A stretch of DNA of 64,000 nucleotides from Ferrovibrio xuzhouensis. GTDB taxonomy: Bacteria > Pseudomonadota > Alphaproteobacteria > Ferrovibrionales > Ferrovibrionaceae. Shown here piece by piece: positions 59,574 to 64,000 of this stretch (positions are counted from its first letter, which is position 1; every line of letters begins with the position of its first letter). The DNA lies in assembly GCF_042648965.1 (NCBI RefSeq), contig NZ_JBHRYJ010000002.1:124001-188000 (forward strand), given 5' to 3'. Made by a program: the position numbers and the translations under genes. The notes beneath the pieces were generated by a model. The model had not been told where the DNA came from. It ran no database searches and saw nothing but the letters and a program-made list of their open reading frames with translations.

Positions 59574-60053
59574 GGTACGGTTCGTCCGGTTGGGCGGAAG
59601 GCGGCCTTGGGATGGCTTGTCGGCGTATCCTGCCGGGGGTGCCCTGTCAACCGCAGCCGCCGGCCGGGCCGGTTTGCCTGGAAATCCGGGCCCGCCGGGT
59701 CGTCGGCGGGTGTCATCGCTTGACCCCGCCGGTGCCCCGGGCTAGAGCCGCGGGATGGCCCGCCATCTGCTGTCCGTCGTCCAGGAAGCCCTGTTTTCCA
59801 CCACCCACCGCCAGGCGGTGGGATGGGCGATGGGGGAACGCGGCCGGGAGGTCCATGTCGCCGGCCCGGCCGATCCGGCGGCAAAGAGTGCCGTGTTCGA
59901 CGATTCTCACGGGTGCGCCGAATTCCCAGGCGGTAATGGCCTTGCGATTTTTCACGAGGAGCGCATGGGCGAAAGCAGAGCCGCGGTCAGTCATTTTATG
60001 ACGGCCCGTCTCGAAGTTTGCCAATCCCGCCTCAACAGTAACGGAGAGCCGTG
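59574..60053. other. 480-bp spacer of the polysaccharide locus
   Basis: A 99-codon frame (59755-60054) ends at the WecA-like start, but its product is unlike any family I know and has no clear Shine-Dalgarno. The opposite strand is also open. I see no JUMPstart/ops element. The spacer may be a long regulatory region or the remnant of a small gene. Confidence 0.4.
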
Positions 60054-61064
60054 ATGGAGGCGACACTACTGGCTGCGTTGCCAATCTCGCTCGGGACCGG
60101 GCTTGGTATCGCGGTCGTAATGCCGGCACTGATCCGCTGGCTGCGCCGTCGTGCCGTCCTCGATATTCCCAATGCCCGCTCCAGCCACGACGAAGCGACA
60201 CCGCGCGGCGGCGGCATTGCCGTGACCGGCGGCATCCTGCTCGGTCTGGTGGCCTGGCTGACGCTGCGGCCGGATCCGTTTCTGCCGTTGCTGCTGCTCG
60301 GCATGCTGGCGCTGGCGCTGGTCTCCTGGCTCGACGATCGCCGCGGCGGCTTGCCGGTGGGGCTGCGGCTCGGCGTGCAGATCCTTGGCATCGGCATCGC
60401 GCTGGCACTGTTGCCGGGACAGCTGACCGTCACGCAGGGCCTGCTGCCGGTCTGGCTGGAACGTGCGGTGCTGCTTTTGGGCTGGGTCTGGTTCGTCAAC
60501 CTGTTCAATTTCATGGATGGCATCAACGGTATCACCGGCGTCGAGATGGTGACCGTCGGTATCGGCGCGGTGCTGGTGGCTGCGTTGCAAAGCCAGGGTG
60601 CCCTGGCGGTGCCGGGCCTGATCGTGGCCGCGGCAGCACTCGGCTTCCTGCCGTGGAACTGGGGACGGGCCCGGGTTTTCCTCGGCGATGTCGGCAGCGT
60701 GCCGGTCGGCTACCTGCTCGGTGCCGTGCTGTTGCTGCTGGCGCTCACCGGGCAATGGGCAGCGGCCCTGATCCTGCCGATGTATTACTGGGTGGATGCC
60801 ACCGTCACACTGCTGCTGCGCCTGCGCCGCGGCGAACGTATCTGGCAGGCCCACCGCAGCCACTTCTACCAGCAGGGGGCGCGCAGACTCGGCAGCCATG
60901 CCGCGGTCGCCGGCCGGATCGCGCTGCTCAATCTGCTGCTGGTTGGACTGGCCATGCTCTCGACATTGTCATCGGTGGCCAGCGTCCTGTCGGTTCTGGC
61001 CGCGCTGGTGCTGACGGTGCTGCTCTGCAGGCATTTCGCCGAATCGCCAAAGGCGATAGAATGA
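60054..61064 (+). CDS. WecA/MraY-like polyprenyl-phosphate sugar-phosphate transferase
   Basis: 336 residues, about ten helices. NARSSHDEATPRGGGIA, LVSWLDDRRGGLP and NLFNFMDGINGITGVE are the catalytic Asp loops, and GRARVFLGDVGSVPVGYLLG and HRSHFYQQ carry the remaining conserved Asp and His. It attaches a first sugar-1-phosphate to undecaprenyl phosphate on the inner membrane to start a surface glycan. GGAG lies 7 nt before the ATG at 60054; a GTG at 60051 is adjacent. Confidence 0.92.
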   Translation: MEATLLAALPISLGTGLGIAVVMPALIRWLRRRAVLDIPNARSSHDEATPRGGGIAVTGGILLGLVAWLTLRPDPFLPLLLLGMLALALVSWLDDRRGGLPVGLRLGVQILGIGIALALLPGQLTVTQGLLPVWLERAVLLLGWVWFVNLFNFMDGINGITGVEMVTVGIGAVLVAALQSQGALAVPGLIVAAAALGFLPWNWGRARVFLGDVGSVPVGYLLGAVLLLLALTGQWAAALILPMYYWVDATVTLLLRLRRGERIWQAHRSHFYQQGARRLGSHAAVAGRIALLNLLLVGLAMLSTLSSVASVLSVLAALVLTVLLCRHFAESPKAIE

Positions 61065-61095
61065 CAATAACTACCCACATCTGCAGGTAACCGCA

Positions 61096-63048
61096 GTGGC
61101 CGTGAAGATCATGTCCCGCCTCCGCCTCAACACCCGCATCCTGCTGGTCGCCCTGCATGACGTGGTGATGGCGGCCGTGTCCCTGCCGCTGGCCCTGTGG
61201 CTGCGCTACTGGCTGGCCGACCTGCCGTGGCAGGCTCCGCATACCATTGAGGCGACCCTGATGTTCGCCGGTGTTGCAGCGATCGTCTTCCGCTACGCCG
61301 GCCTCTATCGCGGGATCTGGCATTTTGCGTCGCTGCGCGACATGCTGGCAATTTTTCGCAGTGTGACATTGACATTGCTGGTGTTTACCGTGCTGCTCTT
61401 CCTCGTCACCCGCCTCGAGGCAATTCCGCGCAGCACGCTGGTGCTGCAGTTCTTCCTGCTGTTCGGCCTGCTCGCCGGACCGCGCATCCTGTATCGCAGC
61501 TGGAAGGATGGCAGCCTGCTTGAGGGATTTACACGGTTCGACCCCAACCGCATCCCGGTCCTGCTGGCGGGTTCCGGCGCCGCGGCCGAGGTTTTCATCC
61601 GCGAGATGGAGCGCAACCGCAAGGCCGGCTACCGCGTGGTCGGCCTGCTCGACGAAAAGGCAACGCGGCAGGGCCGCGACCTGCGTGGCATCCGGGTGCT
61701 TGGCGGCGTCGAGGAACTGATCGCCGTGATCGACGGATTGCCCGAACGCGACCGGCCGCGCCGTATCATCGTGACTGATGACCGGTTGGCCGGCAGTGCC
61801 ATCCGCCAGCTGGTCGAGGCGGCAGCTCAGCTCAATATCCCGGTGGCGCGCCTGCCGCGGCTGACCGAATTCCGTGCCGAGGACGGCGTGTCGCAGCAAC
61901 TGCGTCCGGTGGATGTCGAAGACCTGCTCGGCCGTCCGCAGCGGGCGCTTGACCGCGCCGCCGTGGCCCGGCTGATCGGTGGCCGTCGCGTGCTGGTCAC
62001 CGGCGCCGGTGGCACCATCGGTTCGGAACTGGTGCGGCAGGTCGCCGGGCTGGAGCCGGCACAGATCGTGCTGTTCGAGCAGAGTGAGCATGCGCTCTAC
62101 CAGATCGACATGGAAATGGCCGAGCGGTATCCCGGGGTGCCGCGGGCGGCTCTGCTTGGCGATGTGCGCAACGCCCAGTCGGTCGATGAGGCCTTCCGGC
62201 AGCATCGACCGGAAATCGTTTTGCATGCGGCCGCCTACAAGCACGTGCCGCTGGTCGAAAGCAATGCCGGCGAGGGCGTGCTGACCAACATGCAGGGCAC
62301 GAGGGCGGTCGCCGATGCCTGCCTGCAGCACAGTGTTGCCGTGATGGTGATGATCTCCACCGACAAGGCGGTCAACCCGACCAACGTCATGGGCGCGACC
62401 AAGCGGCTGGCCGAAATGGTCTGCCAGAGCCGCGATATCGGCGCATCGGCAGAGGCCAGCACCCGCTTTGTCACGGTCCGCTTCGGCAACGTGCTTGGCT
62501 CATCCGGCTCGGTGGTGCCGCTGTTCCAGCGCCAGCTTGCCCAGGGCGGCCCGTTGACGGTGACGCATCCGGAAGTGACCCGCTTTTTCATGACCACCCG
62601 CGAGGCGGTTGAGCTGATCCTGCAGGCTGCCGCGCTGCAGGCGGGAATGCTGCAGGCCGCGGGCAAGATCTTTGTGCTCGACATGGGTGAGCCGATCCGC
62701 ATCCAGGACCTGGCCCGCCAGATGATCCGGCTGGCCGGTCTGCAGCCCGACAAGGACGTGCAGATCCGCTTCACGGGCCTGCGGCCGGGCGAGAAGCTCT
62801 ACGAGGAAGTGCTGCACCGCGATGAGACGCTGGTGCCGACGCCGCAGGATGGCGTGCTGCTGGCGGCACCGCGCACCATCGGCCGCGCCGAACTGGATGC
62901 CGCGCTCGACCGGCTGACCACGGCGGCCCGGGCGCAGGACACGGCGGCGCTGCTGGCGCAGATCCGGGCGCTGGTGCCGGAGTTCGCCCATGCGCCGAAT
63001 GGCCAGGACAAGGCCGCCGGCGCCACGACGCCGGCCAGCGCCGCCTGA
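61096..63048 (+). CDS. Membrane NDP-sugar 4,6-dehydratase (WbpM/PglF/CapD-like)
   Basis: 650 residues. Four N-terminal helices and a CoA-binding-like domain precede the SDR domain, with NAD motif GAGGTIGSELVRQV (about residue 299) and the catalytic region ISTDKAVNPTNVMGATK. As in WbpM and PglF the SDR Tyr is Met (M-G-A-T-K). The product is a UDP-4-keto-6-deoxy-sugar for rare amino sugars such as QuiNAc or bacillosamine. It starts with a GTG 31 bp after the WecA-like gene; the ATG at 61111 is an alternative. Together they make the initiating sugar of a surface glycan. Confidence 0.92.
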   Translation: MAVKIMSRLRLNTRILLVALHDVVMAAVSLPLALWLRYWLADLPWQAPHTIEATLMFAGVAAIVFRYAGLYRGIWHFASLRDMLAIFRSVTLTLLVFTVLLFLVTRLEAIPRSTLVLQFFLLFGLLAGPRILYRSWKDGSLLEGFTRFDPNRIPVLLAGSGAAAEVFIREMERNRKAGYRVVGLLDEKATRQGRDLRGIRVLGGVEELIAVIDGLPERDRPRRIIVTDDRLAGSAIRQLVEAAAQLNIPVARLPRLTEFRAEDGVSQQLRPVDVEDLLGRPQRALDRAAVARLIGGRRVLVTGAGGTIGSELVRQVAGLEPAQIVLFEQSEHALYQIDMEMAERYPGVPRAALLGDVRNAQSVDEAFRQHRPEIVLHAAAYKHVPLVESNAGEGVLTNMQGTRAVADACLQHSVAVMVMISTDKAVNPTNVMGATKRLAEMVCQSRDIGASAEASTRFVTVRFGNVLGSSGSVVPLFQRQLAQGGPLTVTHPEVTRFFMTTREAVELILQAAALQAGMLQAAGKIFVLDMGEPIRIQDLARQMIRLAGLQPDKDVQIRFTGLRPGEKLYEEVLHRDETLVPTPQDGVLLAAPRTIGRAELDAALDRLTTAARAQDTAALLAQIRALVPEFAHAPNGQDKAAGATTPASAA

Positions 63049-63059
63049 ACGGCACGGCG

Positions 63060-64000
63060 TCAGCCGCGCGCGATCAGCTCCGCCTGTTTGACGATGCCTT
63101 CGGCCTGGCGGATCGAGGCGATGTCGATCAGCTTGCCGTCCAGCGCCACGGCGCCCTGGCCCTTGGCCTGGGCCTCCTTCATCGCCTCCAGAATGCGGCG
63201 CGCCTTGGTCACTTCCGATTCCGGCGGCGTGTAGACGGTATTGGCGAGCGGAATTTGCGCCGGATGGATCGCCCATTTGCCTTCGCAGCCGAGGATGGCG
63301 GCGCGGTTGGCCTGGGCGGTGTAGCCTTCATTGTCGGAGAAATCGCCGAACGGGCCGTCGATCGGCCGCAGGCCGTTGGCCCGCGCCGCCACCACCATAC
63401 GCGAGATGGCGTAATGCCACATGTCGCCCCAGAAATAGTCGCGCGGCTTGTCGCCGTCCTTGTCGGTCAGGACGCCATAGAGCGGATTGGGACCGCCGAT
63501 CGAGGTCGTCCGCGCCCGCGTCGAGGCGGCATAATCGGCAACGCCGAAATGCAGGCTTTCCATGCGGGGCGAGGCGGCGGCGATCTCGTGGATGTTCTGC
63601 ATGCCGAGCGCGGTTTCGATGATCGCCTCGATGCCGATGCGCTTCTTGAATCCCTTCGCCGTCTCGATCTGGGTCAGCAGCATGTCGACGGCATAGATGT
63701 CGGCGGCGGTGCCGACCTTCGGCACCATGACGAGGTCGAGCTTGTCGCCGGCATCCTCGATCACCTCGACCACGTCGCGGTACATGTAATGGGTGTCCAG
63801 TCCGTTGATACGCACCGACATGGTCTTGGCGCCCCAGTCAATGTCATGCAGCGCCTGGACGATGTTCTTGCGCGCCTGCGGCTTGTCGTCGGGCGCCACG
63901 GCATCCTCAAGATCGAGGAAGATCACGTCGGCGGCGGATTTCGCTGCCTTCTCGAACAGCTTGACGCTGCTGCCAGGCACCGCCAGCTCGCAGCGGTTCA
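63060..64000 (-). CDS. mcl1: L-malyl-CoA/beta-methylmalyl-CoA lyase-like, 5' end beyond window
   Basis: At least 312 residues are visible, and the frame runs past the window edge. The upstream codons read NRCELAVPGS, the conserved start region of this family, so only a few residues are missing. VIFLDLEDAVAPDDK provides the metal-binding acid, and TMSVRINGLDTHYMYRDVVEVIE and MVPKVGTAADIYAVDMLLTQIE match Mcl1 rather than CitE. It cleaves malyl-CoA to acetyl-CoA and glyoxylate, as used in the ethylmalonyl-CoA or serine pathway. It converges on the dehydratase gene. Confidence 0.88.
   Translation of the reverse strand, partial: NRCELAVPGSSVKLFEKAAKSAADVIFLDLEDAVAPDDKPQARKNIVQALHDIDWGAKTMSVRINGLDTHYMYRDVVEVIEDAGDKLDLVMVPKVGTAADIYAVDMLLTQIETAKGFKKRIGIEAIIETALGMQNIHEIAAASPRMESLHFGVADYAASTRARTTSIGGPNPLYGVLTDKDGDKPRDYFWGDMWHYAISRMVVAARANGLRPIDGPFGDFSDNEGYTAQANRAAILGCEGKWAIHPAQIPLANTVYTPPESEVTKARRILEAMKEAQAKGQGAVALDGKLIDIASIRQAEGIVKQAELIARG

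Noticed and set aside
59755..60054. 99-codon ORF before the WecA-like gene
   Set aside because: No recognisable family, no good Shine-Dalgarno and an equally open opposite strand. Kept only as part of the spacer description.
1..64000. Search for tRNA, rRNA, CRISPR arrays, transposases, integrases and known riboswitches
   Set aside because: No cloverleaf with TTC loop and CCA end, no regularly spaced repeats, no transposase motifs and no aptamer consensus that I could recognise by eye. A tool-based scan could still find short elements.

Overview
The window is about 64 kb of GC-rich DNA from a free-living, probably soil- or plant-associated alphaproteobacterium, perhaps of the Rhodospirillales. 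That placement is inferred from the cmk-rpsA pair, a malyl-CoA lyase of alphaproteobacterial type, two PAS_5-type proteins, FNR/FixK boxes and many periplasmic-binding-protein transporters. Gene density is close to 90 percent. I see no rRNA, tRNA, CRISPR array, insertion sequence or prophage. Both edges cut genes: acdS on the left and a malyl-CoA lyase-like gene on the right.

Layout. 1-4617: ACC deaminase (acdS) divergent from its Lrp-type regulator acdR, then an aminotransferase, a membrane protein and a DHA2-type MFS pump. 4877-7435: a cyanide-insensitive-type cytochrome bd oxidase (cydA, cydB) with a 48-residue DUF2474 protein. 7367-12219: pseudouridine synthase, lipoprotein, acetyltransferase, GntR regulator, MFS pump, SnoaL-like protein. 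12343-19295: a probable catabolic and uptake unit made of an amidohydrolase, a TRAP transporter, a TauE-type permease and a gamma-glutamyltransferase/oxamate-hydrolase-like enzyme, with inverted repeats in its control regions. 19442-26323: three tightly spaced genes of the transglutaminase / circularly permuted ATP-grasp / alpha-E system. 26324-26673: an intergenic region with a sigma-54 promoter match, three stem-loops and a strong terminator, which is a candidate small RNA.

26674-35139: a GST, a PAS protein, a TctD/TctE-like two-component system facing a NitT/TauT-type ABC operon, and an EF-G-like GTPase. 35416-38899: trxC, an isochorismatase-fold hydrolase divergent from a TetR regulator with tandem operators, and an SLC13-type permease. 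39185-43913: a complete BMP-type ABC transporter (nucleoside class) ending in a perfect terminator. 43974-49094: kdsA, a DMT transporter, cmk, rpsA, DUF454. 49241-53607: an alkaline-phosphatase-fold phosphoglycerol transferase, a PAS protein, an HdeD-like protein and a phasin-like protein, with two FNR/FixK boxes and a decayed enoyl-ACP reductase tail. 53743-58220: a large protein with a PilZ-like C-terminus, a TrmH-type methylase, an Rhizobium-type asparaginase and a COG0523 metallochaperone. 58281-63048: surface polysaccharide genes (UDP-sugar dehydrogenase, WecA-like transferase, WbpM/PglF-like dehydratase). 63060-64000: malyl-CoA lyase.

The strongest candidate for something new is the predicted sigma-54-dependent small RNA at 26464-26580. 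Next come the ATP-grasp/transglutaminase operon with no Anbu protease gene beside it, the HdeD/phasin pair with FNR/FixK boxes, and the repeat-rich control region at 32989-33100.
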